NCBI RefSeq assembly: GCF_049240685.1
Contig: NZ_JBMLSD010000302.1
Span: forward strand, 1-45,119
DNA: 45,119 nucleotides
Direction of reading: 5' to 3'
Source: Flectobacillus sp049240685
Lineage (GTDB): Bacteria; Bacteroidota; Bacteroidia; Cytophagales; Spirosomataceae
The stretch's first letter is position 1, and each line of letters begins with the position of its first letter. This document shows, in pieces, positions 1 to 8,257 of this stretch. Both the position numbers and the translations under genes were made by a program. The notes beneath the pieces are model-generated. The model did no database searches. It saw nothing but the letters and a program-made list of their open reading frames with translations, and was not told where the DNA came from.

Positions 1-1
1 T

Positions 2-436
2 ATGCAACCATTCCAATCCAACCAAGAAATCGAAACGTTAATCGAAAAATTCAATACTTGTAGTCTTCCCGCGGAGGCTTGGACGCATGAGGCGCACTTG
101 GCTATGGGTGTTTGGTATTTGCGACAATACACGCTTACTCAGGCGATGTTATTGGTGCGTCAACGCATCATTTTGTTCAATAGCTCTGTTGGTGGATCCG
201 TAGGTTTTGAGCGAGGGTATCACGAAACACTTACTTGGTTTTGGCTCAAAACTATCGAAGCGTTTCTTAATGAGTATGGACGTGAAAAAGCCCTATTAGA
301 TACCTGCAACGCATTTCTCGAAAGTCCACGTGCCGATCGTAATAGGGCTTTGTTATTTTATCAAAAAGAAGAAGTCATGTCTTTAGAAGCCAGAGCTATG
401 TTGGTATATCCTACCAATATTTCCCACCCTTGGTAA
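2..436 (+). CDS. Conserved-looking protein of unknown function, possibly metal-binding
   Basis: This 144-residue protein has no signal peptide or membrane segment and I do not recognise a named domain. It is helix-rich, with spaced histidines: an AWTHEAHL segment with His29 and His32, then a GYHET segment around His74-Glu75. Such an HxxxH/HE pattern could bind a metal or form an active site, but that is inference. The ATG at position 2 is used as the start; because the window begins there, a start further upstream cannot be excluded. The 3' end overlaps the convergent glycosyltransferase gene by 26 bp. Composition resembles the neighbours, so there is no sign of recent transfer. Confidence 0.65.
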   Translation: MQPFQSNQEIETLIEKFNTCSLPAEAWTHEAHLAMGVWYLRQYTLTQAMLLVRQRIILFNSSVGGSVGFERGYHETLTWFWLKTIEAFLNEYGREKALLDTCNAFLESPRADRNRALLFYQKEEVMSLEARAMLVYPTNISHPW

Positions 437-1175
437 TGATGAGTTTGATACCTCTAAAAAGGATTTGAACATGTGCACCAATCGCTCCAAACACCCCAAA
501 ATGCTTTTGTAATACTTTATAACGGTCAATTAGTGAGCGTTTGAGCTGTTTGTTTGAAATTCCTCCTGTTAGGTATTTGGCTACAACAAAATCCAAATAA
601 ACCACTTGTTGAGCTTTTTTAAGACAGGTAATTTCCCAATCTACATCAGCACTTAAGTTTTCTTGCCAATAGACAGGCGCGACTCTTTTACTCGCAATAA
701 AAGATTGATGACACACGAGCATTCCCAAATTCATATCTCGCCACTGTAGGTCTTTCGGTAATCTATGCGGCGTTATTACCGAACGCAATCCTTGGATTTC
801 GCCTTCATTATTCACAAAATAGGTATCCCCGTACAAAACATCCGTTTCTGGAGTAATTTGTTGATATATTTTTTCAACAACCGAAGGGTCGTTGATTTCG
901 TCGCCTGCGTTGACAAACCACACAAAATCGCCCGTTGCCATACGTTGCCCTTTATTCATGGCATCGTATAAACCCTTGTCGGGTTCCGAAACTAATAAGT
1001 CAACACGGGCACGATACTTTTCCGCTATAGCAAGCGTACCATCTTTTGATTTGCCATCAATGATAATATATTCAAAGTCTTGGCAGGTTTGTGCCAAAAT
1101 ACTTTTAATCGTTCGTTCCAAAAATGCCTCAGCATTGTAGGTTATGGTTATTATTGATATTTTTCTCACAATCAA
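411..1175 (-). CDS. Family 2 glycosyltransferase (WcaA-like)
   Basis: This protein (254 residues) should transfer a sugar from a nucleotide-sugar donor to a growing surface glycan at the cytoplasmic face of the inner membrane. The GT-A fold is visible: the opening ISIITITYNAEAFLERTI, the nucleotide-binding DGKSKDGT at residues 40-47, DKGLYDAMNKG near 67-76, and NAGDE at 89-93 in the place of the metal-binding DxD. The C-terminal part with WEITCLKK and a basic, hydrophobic tail is typical of small GT2 enzymes of exopolysaccharide loci. It starts 8 nt after the stop of the upstream GT4 gene, so the two are almost surely co-transcribed. Donor and acceptor cannot be read from the sequence. Confidence 0.9.
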   Translation of the reverse strand: MIVRKISIITITYNAEAFLERTIKSILAQTCQDFEYIIIDGKSKDGTLAIAEKYRARVDLLVSEPDKGLYDAMNKGQRMATGDFVWFVNAGDEINDPSVVEKIYQQITPETDVLYGDTYFVNNEGEIQGLRSVITPHRLPKDLQWRDMNLGMLVCHQSFIASKRVAPVYWQENLSADVDWEITCLKKAQQVVYLDFVVAKYLTGGISNKQLKRSLIDRYKVLQKHFGVFGAIGAHVQILFRGIKLIITKGGKYW

Positions 1176-1183
1176 AAAACGTA

Positions 1184-2449
1184 TTAAAGAAGTGATTGAT
1201 AAAGTGTTTCATAACGCTTGGCTACTACAGCCTCTGCATACTCGGATTCTACTTTTGAGCGAGCATTTTTACCTAAATCCTCATAGTTGGGATGTTGTAA
1301 AATATGTGCTATTCCCTTGGCTAAATCTTCCGCTGAAGGAGCTTTTGCCACATAGCCTGTTTGAAGATGTTCTATCATTTCGGGAATACCTCCTGTTTCA
1401 AATCCTACCACTGGCGTACCACATGCCATAGCCTCCATGATGGTGTTCGGAAGATTTTCTTCCAAAGAAGGAATCACAAACACATCTGCGGCCGCATAGG
1501 TTGTTGCTATTTTCGAAAGATCAGATAGGCGACCTAAAACATTTACTTTGCAGGGAATATTTACAAAATCAGTTTCTTGAGCTTGACCCATCACCAATAA
1601 TTCTACACTATCTTTTAACGAGGGATTTTGTGTTATTAAATGCTGAATTGCTTTTTCAAAATATTGAAAGCCTTTGCGCGCATCGCTGATTTTCATGGCA
1701 GCAAACAAGATATATTGCTTATCCTGTGCCAAATTAAGTTGTTGGCGAGCTTCTCGTTTATGTTGAGGATAAAAAAGCTTGGTATCTATCGGATTAGGAA
1801 TCGAAATGACTTTTTTACCTTGTAACAAACTACTTTGTCGAGCTTTTTCAGCCAACCATTCACTACAAGCCACAAAGGTGATATCCATTTGTTCGAATAG
1901 TGCCTTTTTCCGAAGCCATACCTGATGCGATAGGTCATCGGAAGATGGTTTTCGCAAAAAGGGTTCACAATTGCCACAGGCTTGTTGATAACTTTCGCAA
2001 GTACCGCTATAATGACAACCTCCTGTAAACGCCCACATATCATGCAATGTCCACACAAATGGGCGATTGAGTTTGGCTAATTGGGTTAAGGATTGTACCG
2101 ATAAAAACCCAAAATTTATCCAGTGTAAATGAAAAACATCAGCATCCTTCACAACAGACTCAGCGGTGACATCTATGCCTATTTTAGCTTGCGAAAATAC
2201 AAAACGAACTGCTTTTGATTTTTCGTAAAAAGCAAACTGATATCGGTCGGCTGCAAAGCGAGCCAAAGCAATTTTTTGTTGCACCCAATTGTTAGCAACA
2301 GTATATACCTCTGGCGCTTTTCCTTTTTTGTCTTGTACAAGCATACGTGACTTCACACCATGACGCCCAAGCGCCTGATGTAAGCGAGAAGCCGCAATCG
2401 AGGCTCCTCCAAAAGTATCAAATGTGCTAAAAATAGTTACTTTCACCAA
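1184..2449 (-). CDS. Family 4 glycosyltransferase
   Basis: This 421-residue GT-B-fold retaining glycosyltransferase probably acts in capsule, O-antigen or exopolysaccharide assembly. The N-terminal domain opens with TIFSTFDTFGGASIAASRLH, the glycine-rich acceptor-side loop of the family, and contains VFHLHW and WTLHDMWAFTGGCHYSG. The C-terminal Rossmann domain carries MKISDARKGFQYF and, near residues 330-358, the E-x7-E region SLEENLPNTIMEAMACGTP followed by VVGFETGG. The CHYSGxC...C..C region near residue 145 has several cysteines, seen in wcaC-like members. It is the first gene of a two-gene unit with the GT2 gene. The 666 bp upstream separate it from the divergent KAS III gene. Confidence 0.92.
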   Translation of the reverse strand: MVKVTIFSTFDTFGGASIAASRLHQALGRHGVKSRMLVQDKKGKAPEVYTVANNWVQQKIALARFAADRYQFAFYEKSKAVRFVFSQAKIGIDVTAESVVKDADVFHLHWINFGFLSVQSLTQLAKLNRPFVWTLHDMWAFTGGCHYSGTCESYQQACGNCEPFLRKPSSDDLSHQVWLRKKALFEQMDITFVACSEWLAEKARQSSLLQGKKVISIPNPIDTKLFYPQHKREARQQLNLAQDKQYILFAAMKISDARKGFQYFEKAIQHLITQNPSLKDSVELLVMGQAQETDFVNIPCKVNVLGRLSDLSKIATTYAAADVFVIPSLEENLPNTIMEAMACGTPVVGFETGGIPEMIEHLQTGYVAKAPSAEDLAKGIAHILQHPNYEDLGKNARSKVESEYAEAVVAKRYETLYQSLL

Positions 2450-3115
2450 CTTTTACTTCTTTTATTATAAAAGGATAATCGCAAAACTCAAATTGTAATC
2501 ATCATACTTTTTCCCTTTAGTCATGAAATTATTTACAAATATCCTTCGAGTTTGTGTAAAAGCCTTGGTTATCCTGATATTTATCTAAAAAGCATCCAAT
2601 TGTCATGGTTTTGAAGGCTATTTTTGATTACGTACAATGACAATCTATAGCAAATGGAATGATATTACCTTCTTTTTCTGACATTTATAAGTATTATCCA
2701 AAAAACATCAAAATAATACAAAAAAATATTGGATTTAAAGAAGTATAAATTATATTTATCTAATAATTTCTTGTACTATGCTAAAACATTAATTTCCTTT
2801 GTATAAAAATTCAATTCATAGTTTTTGCTTTTTGCAGCGATGAATTGAACTAAAAATCCCAACCATCTGTAGTTCAAAGGTATTGTATTAGTGATAAGCC
2901 TTGATAATCAGCTAGTCACATAATATTTACTAGGTAATGGAAATACGGGCGTATCGGTGCAAAATTGATGATTATATTAGGCAACCAGCGATTAAAATCT
3001 TTGATGTTTGTACCAATATGTAAACCTTCCGCTATCTAGCAAAGCCCAAAGTTAGCATTAACCTTGCAACGAAGTTGGACTGTATTTCATAATTAATATC
3101 TTAAACTAACACGTA
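2450..3115. other. Long AT-rich intergenic region
   Basis: This spacer lies between the divergent GT4 and KAS III genes. I see no RNA gene, no good terminator and no convincing TAnnTTTG promoter. Two very short frames stand out: a 21-codon hydrophobic frame at 2523-2588 (+, MKLFTNILRV...) and a 29-codon frame at 2659-2748 (+, MILPSFSDIYKYYP...). Neither has a recognisable ribosome binding site or coding support. Both promoters of the flanking genes must lie here. Confidence 0.4.
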
Positions 3116-4060
3116 ATGTTCATTAACGCAATTGCAAGTTACCTGCCCGAACAAGTTGTTACGAATGCCTATTTTCAAGAACTCAATGGATTGACCGATG
3201 AATGGATTGTTGAGCGTACTGGAATTCGTGAGCGTCGCAAAGCATCGCCTGAGGAGAATACGCATACAATGGCATTGGAGGCAGCCAAAAAGATTACTGA
3301 AAGTTTACCTTACGACATTTCTGAAGTTGACCTAATTGTAGGTGCTACCTACACTCCACACGATAATATATTTACACTAGGCCACGCATTACAACACGCA
3401 TTAAATATTTCTGAAATTCCAGTAGTAACCATTTCTTCTGCTTGTTCTTCATTACTCAATGCAATCGAAATAGTTCAGGGATATTTTGCTATGAACAAGG
3501 CTAGCAAGGCACTCGTAGTTGTTTCGGAGCATAATACTGCTTATAACAACGAAGACGATACCAAAGCTGGACACCTTTGGGGCGACGGCGCAGCGGTATT
3601 ATCTATCTCTAAAGAAAAAGCGGGAGCCCAAAACTGGGAAATCAAAGATTTGATTACTGGTGGTGCTGCCAACGTAGGTAAAGCTTCGGAAGGTGTAACG
3701 CTTAAGCCCCTTCACCGTGGTTTGATTATGCCTTATGGAAAGGATGTATTCATCAATGCTTGTACTTATATGCCAAAAGTAAGTAAACAAGTGATGGAGA
3801 AAAACGGATTGACTGTGGAGGATATCTCGTTTGTCATTCCTCACCAAGCCAACTATCGTATCACTAAAAACGTAGCTGGAACTTTAGGTGTGCCCGACGA
3901 AAAAATGATTTCAAATATCCATTATTTAGGCAATACAGGTTGTGCTGGTTGTGCTATTGCCATGGATGAAAATAAAGGCAAGTTCGAAAAAGGTAACAAA
4001 ATCATCGTAACAGTATTTGGCGGTGGTTACTCTTATGGAGCTATGCTTGTTGAGATTTAA
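3116..4060 (+). CDS. 3-oxoacyl-ACP synthase III-type condensing enzyme (FabH-like)
   Basis: This 314-residue thiolase-fold enzyme should join an acyl-CoA starter to malonyl-ACP by Claisen condensation, or do a related condensation. The KAS III catalytic triad is complete: Cys110 in ISSACSS, His243 in PHQAN and Asn273 in YLGNTG. Other family marks are WIVERTGIRER near 30-40, GDGAAV near 156 and the closing FGGGYSYGAMLVEI. The length fits FabH (310-330). It stands alone, not with acpP, plsX or fabD, and is closed by its own terminator, so it may be an accessory FabH or a specialised synthase rather than the housekeeping copy. The ATG gives the standard N-terminus. Confidence 0.88.
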   Translation: MFINAIASYLPEQVVTNAYFQELNGLTDEWIVERTGIRERRKASPEENTHTMALEAAKKITESLPYDISEVDLIVGATYTPHDNIFTLGHALQHALNISEIPVVTISSACSSLLNAIEIVQGYFAMNKASKALVVVSEHNTAYNNEDDTKAGHLWGDGAAVLSISKEKAGAQNWEIKDLITGGAANVGKASEGVTLKPLHRGLIMPYGKDVFINACTYMPKVSKQVMEKNGLTVEDISFVIPHQANYRITKNVAGTLGVPDEKMISNIHYLGNTGCAGCAIAMDENKGKFEKGNKIIVTVFGGGYSYGAMLVEI

Positions 4061-4111
4061 ACTAGAAAATCGAAAAATATTTCAATTTTTTAAAGATTTC
4101 ATACAAAAACC

Positions 4112-4142
4112 AAAACCACTAAGTTGCTTAGTGGTTTTTTTA
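4112..4142 (+). terminator. Rho-independent terminator after the KAS III gene
   Basis: A perfect 10-bp stem (AACCACTAAG, 4114-4123; CTTAGTGGTT, 4127-4136) with a TTG loop runs into a T tract. It lies about 50 nt behind the stop codon. Confidence 0.85.
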
Positions 4143-4217
4143 TTGGACAAAAGAAAGACATATTGCGGTTTTTGACCGAAATTATTAAAAGGGGCTTCTC
4201 CTATTCAGAATAATTTT

Positions 4218-4225
4218 TATATTTG
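4218..4225 (+). promoter_or_regulatory. Candidate -7 promoter element of the phospho-sugar mutase gene
   Basis: TATATTTG matches the Bacteroidota -7 consensus TAnnTTTG. It lies about 98 nt before the start codon, so the leader would be about 90 nt. A good -33 TTTG at the usual distance is not visible, which lowers confidence. Confidence 0.4.
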
Positions 4226-4323
4226 CTTTGATGTCAACCAAAAATTTTGACCTAAAAATCACATTGGCCTCAATTTTTTAAACCAGATTATTCATTTCTA
4301 AATATTCTCAAATAGATAAAACT

Positions 4324-6078
4324 ATGTCAACAGGTTTAGACGCTCTTACCAAGAAAAACATTGATACTTGGCTAACTGGTAACTATGATGAAGAAACAAA
4401 AGCTAAAATCCAGCAGTTGCTAGACGAAGGAAAAGAAACAGAACTTTCGGATTCGTTCTATAAATCGTTGGAGTTTGGTACTGGTGGTATGCGTGGAGAA
4501 ATGGGTGTGGGTTCGAACCGTATGAATAAATACACCGTAGGAGCTGCTACACAGGGTTTTTCAAACTATCTTAAACAAAGTCTTCCAGGCAAAGAAATCA
4601 AAGTAGCTATTGCGCACGATTCTCGTAATAATTCTCCTTTCTTTGCTCGTATTTGTGCTGATATTTTCTCGGCAAACGGTATTAAGGTATATCTTTTCTC
4701 GGCACTTCGTCCTACTCCTGAACTATCTTTTACGATACGCCATTTGGGTTGCGATGCGGGTTTGGTAATTACAGCATCTCACAACCCTCGTGAATACAAC
4801 GGTTACAAAGCGTATTGGAACGATGGTTCGCAGGTGGTTGCTCCTCACGATAAAAATATCGTAACAGAGGTAAATAACATTACTTCGGTAGATGATATCA
4901 ACTTCAATGGCAACGAAGAGCTGATTACGTTTATTGGTGAAGAAGTAGATAAGGAATACTTAAAAACTATCCAGCATAATAGCATCAATCCAGACGTAAT
5001 TGCTCGTCAGAAGGATTTGAAAATTGTATATTCTTCTATTCACGGTACAGGTATTACCTTGGTGCCTCAAGCTTTGGCTTTGTTAGGTTTCGAAAATGTA
5101 AACGTAGTAGAAGCACAAGCCGAACCAAATGGTGACTTCCCAACGGTAGTATATCCAAACCCAGAAGAAACCGAAGCAATGACTTTGGCGGTAAACTTGG
5201 CTAAGGATATTGATGCTGACTTGGTAATTGCTACCGACCCAGATGCTGACCGTGTAGGGGCTGCCGTAAAAAATCCTCATGGCGAATGGGTATTGTTGAA
5301 CGGTAACCAAATGGCTAGCTTAATTATCTATTATTTGTTGGGAGCTTGGGAAAAAGCGGGCAAACTTACAGGTAAAGAGTTCGTGGCTAAAACCATTGTA
5401 ACAACTGAAATTATTGCGAAAATGTGTGCTAGCAAAGGCGTAAAATGCTACGATACTTTAACGGGCTTTAAATACATCGCTGCGGTAATTCGTGAGTTGG
5501 AAGGCAAAGAGCAATTTATCGGTGGTGGTGAAGAATCTTACGGTTATTTGATTGGTGATGCCGTTCGTGACAAAGATGCAGTAGCGTCTTGTGCGATGAT
5601 TGCAGAATTGACCGCTTATGCTAAAGATAACGGTAAATCTTTGTTTGATTTCTTGACAGAAATGTACCAAGAAAATAATTTCTACTACGAAGGCTTAATT
5701 TCTTTGACTAAAAAAGGAAAAGCTGGTGCTGAAGAAATTCAACAAATGATGGCTAATCTTCGTGCCAACTTGCCAACTTCTGTAGCTGGTTCGGAGCCAG
5801 TAACGGTTTTGGATTACAAAAACTTAACTTCGAAAGATCTTAAAACAGGCGAAATCACTGCAATTCCTGAAGGTTTGGGGATGGAGTCGTCTAACGTAAT
5901 TCAGTTGATTTTGGGAGATGGTTCAAAAGTTTCGGCACGTCCATCAGGAACAGAACCAAAAATCAAATTCTATGTTTCGGTAAATGCGCCATTAGCTAAT
6001 CCTGCTGACTTTGACGATACACTGGCAGCCCTAAAAGCAAAGGTTTCAGCAATTCAAGAAGATTTAGGATTGAAGTAA
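4324..6078 (+). CDS. Phospho-sugar mutase (phosphoglucomutase/phosphomannomutase family)
   Basis: This 584-residue cytoplasmic enzyme moves phosphate between the C1 and C6 hydroxyls of a hexose phosphate, through a phosphoserine, linking glycolysis with nucleotide-sugar supply. All four family signatures are present: TASHNP with catalytic Ser152, the Mg-binding DPDADR loop (Asp305, 307, 309), the sugar-specificity loop GGGEESYG at 400-407, and the phosphate-binding RPSGTEPK at 539-546. The GEES loop and length near 580 fit the PgcA/PGM2-like branch, which mainly uses glucose or ribose phosphates; exact substrate is inference. A terminator follows, after a repeat element. Confidence 0.93.
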   Translation: MSTGLDALTKKNIDTWLTGNYDEETKAKIQQLLDEGKETELSDSFYKSLEFGTGGMRGEMGVGSNRMNKYTVGAATQGFSNYLKQSLPGKEIKVAIAHDSRNNSPFFARICADIFSANGIKVYLFSALRPTPELSFTIRHLGCDAGLVITASHNPREYNGYKAYWNDGSQVVAPHDKNIVTEVNNITSVDDINFNGNEELITFIGEEVDKEYLKTIQHNSINPDVIARQKDLKIVYSSIHGTGITLVPQALALLGFENVNVVEAQAEPNGDFPTVVYPNPEETEAMTLAVNLAKDIDADLVIATDPDADRVGAAVKNPHGEWVLLNGNQMASLIIYYLLGAWEKAGKLTGKEFVAKTIVTTEIIAKMCASKGVKCYDTLTGFKYIAAVIRELEGKEQFIGGGEESYGYLIGDAVRDKDAVASCAMIAELTAYAKDNGKSLFDFLTEMYQENNFYYEGLISLTKKGKAGAEEIQQMMANLRANLPTSVAGSEPVTVLDYKNLTSKDLKTGEITAIPEGLGMESSNVIQLILGDGSKVSARPSGTEPKIKFYVSVNAPLANPADFDDTLAALKAKVSAIQEDLGLK

Positions 6079-6104
6079 TGATGTAAGTTAGTACGCAATT
6101 TTTC

Positions 6105-6210
6105 AGGCAATAGGCTTTAGGCATTAAGCCGTAAGTTAAAGAAAAAAGCGTTTTTTATGAAACTTTAAAGACCTTTTGCCTAAGGCATACAGCTTACAGC
6201 CTAAAGCCGA
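6105..6210. repeat. Imperfect inverted-repeat element of the AGGCA-word family
   Basis: The left arm has AGGCAATAGGCTTTAGGC and the right arm GCATACAGCTTACAGCC followed by TAAAGCC. The core GGCTTTAGGC (6113-6122) pairs perfectly with GCCTAAAGCC (6199-6208), enclosing about 75 nt. Similar AGGCA-rich elements occur near 26.4, 33.2 and 45.1 kb, always between genes. Confidence 0.6.
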
Positions 6211-6240
6211 GTACATAAATTTAATTTTGTGTAATTACTT

Positions 6241-6280
6241 AAAAGCGATGTTATCTTCATTGGTAACATCGCTTTTTTTT
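6241..6280 (+). terminator. Rho-independent terminator after the phospho-sugar mutase gene
   Basis: Stem AGCGATGTTA (6244-6253) and TAACATCGCT (6264-6273), flanked by A on the left and a run of T on the right. It is 165 nt behind the stop codon, with the repeat element in between. Confidence 0.85.
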
Positions 6281-6496
6281 GACCATTTACTCATTAAATC
6301 ATTCACTTTTTCAGGAATTATTCAGTAATTAGCGCTAGAAGTCATTGCTAAACTTTTGGTTTGAATATCGTTTTTACTCTTTAAACTTATCCATCGTCGT
6401 TATTCGCCCTAAGTGCTGCGGGCTTCACATGTTGTTCTATTTTTATTAAAACCCATAAAACATCCATTTCGGTTTTATTCTAAACATTTCAAAATC

Positions 6497-7024
6497 ATGA
6501 AAAACTTAAAAATTTCAGCTCTACTTTTAGCTCTTATAGCATCGCTTGGTTTTTCTTCTCAAGCACAAACGTTTAAACGTGGTGACAAAATTTTGAACGC
6601 TGGTATTGGTTTATTATATTTTGGTGTATACGCCAACGCTGAGTTTGCCATTGAAGACAACATTGGGATTGGCCCGATGGTAGGCTATACTCATTATAGT
6701 TCGGGTGGTTTGGTAGGATATGGTGACTATAGCTATGGGCAATTTAGAGTAGGCGCTAGAGGGGCGTATCACTTGGGAGATGTCCTTAATTTAGGAGATG
6801 ATTCTATCGACCCTTATGTAGCCGTTGGTGCAGGCTTGCTCTTTGACCGTAATAATTATACGTATAACACAACCACTGGCAATGTAACCTACGCCACAAG
6901 AACAACCATATTTATTAATCCTCGTGCAGGAGCTCGTTTTCCCTTGGGCAATAATCTATCAGGTTTTGGCGAGGTAGGTTGGGGAGCTTCTTGGGTAACA
7001 GCAGGAGTCTCTTTCGGATTTTAG
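6497..7024 (+). CDS. Small outer-membrane beta-barrel-like protein
   Basis: This 175-residue protein begins with a clear signal peptide (MKNLKISALLLALIASLGF, cleavage near AQA-QTF). The mature part alternates polar and aromatic/glycine residues (GIGPMVGYTHYSSGG, GQFRVGARGAYHLGD, PYVAVGAGLLFD) and ends in GASWVTAGVSFGF with a C-terminal Phe, as in 8-stranded barrels of the OmpA/OmpX-like porin group. The frame is open further up to 6413, but the ATG at 6497 is chosen because it directly starts the signal peptide. It is a single-gene unit closed by a strong hairpin. The specific role is unknown. Confidence 0.75.
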   Translation: MKNLKISALLLALIASLGFSSQAQTFKRGDKILNAGIGLLYFGVYANAEFAIEDNIGIGPMVGYTHYSSGGLVGYGDYSYGQFRVGARGAYHLGDVLNLGDDSIDPYVAVGAGLLFDRNNYTYNTTTGNVTYATRTTIFINPRAGARFPLGNNLSGFGEVGWGASWVTAGVSFGF

Positions 7025-7048
7025 TATTTTTGAATATACTACAAGGTT

Positions 7049-7098
7049 AAAGCCAAGTTTACTTTCATATATATCTGGAAGAAAGTAAATTTGGCTTT
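7049..7098 (+). terminator. Long hairpin terminator between the barrel gene and the LolA-like gene
   Basis: Arms 7049-7066 (AAAGCCAAGTTTACTTTC) and 7081-7098 pair in 17 of 18 positions around a 14-nt loop, followed by TTATT. It ends only 15 nt before the ATG of the next gene. Confidence 0.8.
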
Positions 7099-7113
7099 TA
7101 TTATATCTCGACT

Positions 7114-7833
7114 ATGAATCAAAAAAAACATCTTTATGTGGTTTTAGGCTTGATGTCTGCCATGTCGTTGGCTTTTTCTTTTTCTGCCAATACCGTTAAG
7201 AAAATCAGTATGATAATGGTTTCTCGTTCTAATAAAAACGGAAAAACGGCTACTATCAAATCAGAAATAGCTTATCAGGTAGCAGGAGGCAAAATGGTAA
7301 GTCATTTTACCCAGCCTAATAATCAGTACATAATCAACAATGCCAAAGGAGAGGTCAGTATTTATGACCCTGCGAAGAATACCGTTATTCAACAAGTAAA
7401 CTACATTTTTAGTACCGAAACTACACAATTCTACTATTTCTTAAATAACCAAAAGTCAGATTTGGGTTTAAGAAATATGGGCTTTACTAATAAGGCGACT
7501 AAATTTGAGAAAAACCTGATGATTAGTACATGGATAGCGCCTGCCAAATTGAGTAAAAGTATTCGTTCGGTGGAGTTGGTACATAATGGCGGAAATCCAA
7601 TTTATACCAAATATACCGACGGAGAAGGTAAAGTGATGAAAAAGGTATATTACTATAATTTCCAGAAAGTAGGCGATATCGAGTTTCCGTTAGCAGTAAC
7701 ACAAATTGACTTTTTTACGGCAAAAGATTCTGTTATTACCAAAACGTCTTATACTGATGTAAAAATTAACGAGGCTATCAATAATGAACTTCTCAACTTT
7801 ACGATACCACTCAATGCCAAAGCACTTAAGTAA
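7114..7833 (+). CDS. Secreted protein of unknown function, LolA-like appearance
   Basis: This 239-residue protein has an N-terminal signal segment (residues 5-25, LYVVLGLMSAMSLAFSFSA). The mature part is rich in beta strands of the type KTATIKSEIAYQVAGGKMVS, then GEVSIYDPAKNTVIQQ, and ends with NNELLNFTIPLNAKALK. This order (membrane-probe strands, a residue-by-residue record of a stored polymer-like text, then a final strand) is what periplasmic LolA/LolB-fold proteins look like, but I cannot name a family with certainty. It overlaps the start of the yidD-like gene by 20 nt, so the two are translationally linked. Its context suggests a role in the cell envelope. Confidence 0.65.
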   Translation: MNQKKHLYVVLGLMSAMSLAFSFSANTVKKISMIMVSRSNKNGKTATIKSEIAYQVAGGKMVSHFTQPNNQYIINNAKGEVSIYDPAKNTVIQQVNYIFSTETTQFYYFLNNQKSDLGLRNMGFTNKATKFEKNLMISTWIAPAKLSKSIRSVELVHNGGNPIYTKYTDGEGKVMKKVYYYNFQKVGDIEFPLAVTQIDFFTAKDSVITKTSYTDVKINEAINNELLNFTIPLNAKALK

Positions 7834-8233
7834 GATACTTTTATTGGTATTTGGGCTTCTTATTGACAACGCTCTTAAAGCGCAGAGTTTAGATACAGAC
7901 TTACAACTTTTGGATAAAAAAGAACAGGCTGAACATACCCTAGCATCTTCCTCATCGAGAAAGAAAGGTTTTCACCCTATTTCGTTTGTATTGAATGGTA
8001 CACTAACTTTCTATCAAAAAGTAATTTCTCCGCAATTTTCGGCCAATTGTCTCTACGAACTATCCTGTTCACGCTTTAGTCGGGAGGCGATTCGTATGTA
8101 TGGGCCGCTCAAGGGTATCGCTCTTAGTGCCGACCGTTTGGCACGTTGTAACCGAATTAGTGGCACTACCATCAACCCTTTTAGGGTAAACGAACAAGGA
8201 AAAGTCATAGACTCGCCTCAAATGTACAAGTAA
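7814..8233 (+). CDS. Divergent, exported YidD-family protein
   Basis: YidD proteins are small membrane-associated factors that help YidC insert inner-membrane proteins. Residues 58-113 here match the core: LTFYQKVISPQFSANCLYELSCSR then REAIRMYGPLKGIALSADRLARC, with Cys79, Cys85 and Cys112. Two features are unusual. It starts with a signal-peptide-like segment (MPKHLSKILLLVFGLLI, residues 1-24), whereas canonical YidD has a short amphipathic helix. The usual HPFHPGGYDPVP ending is replaced by RISGTTINPFRVNEQG. The ATG at 7814 is preferred over the in-frame ATG at 7784 because it opens the signal peptide. It is not next to rnpA or yidC, so it is probably a paralogue. Confidence 0.8.
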   Translation: MPKHLSKILLLVFGLLIDNALKAQSLDTDLQLLDKKEQAEHTLASSSSRKKGFHPISFVLNGTLTFYQKVISPQFSANCLYELSCSRFSREAIRMYGPLKGIALSADRLARCNRISGTTINPFRVNEQGKVIDSPQMYK

Positions 8234-8257
8234 GCCAACACTGTATTTTACTCCACT

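Noticed and set aside
2523..2588. A 21-codon hydrophobic frame (MKLFTNILRV...)
   Set aside because: Chance is likely at this length in AT-rich DNA; no promoter, terminator or ribosome binding site supports it.
2659..2748. A 29-codon plus-strand frame opening MILPSFSDIYKYYP, faintly like the start of Tae4-type amidase effectors
   Set aside because: Too short, stops directly, no immunity gene or secretion genes nearby; the likeness may be chance.
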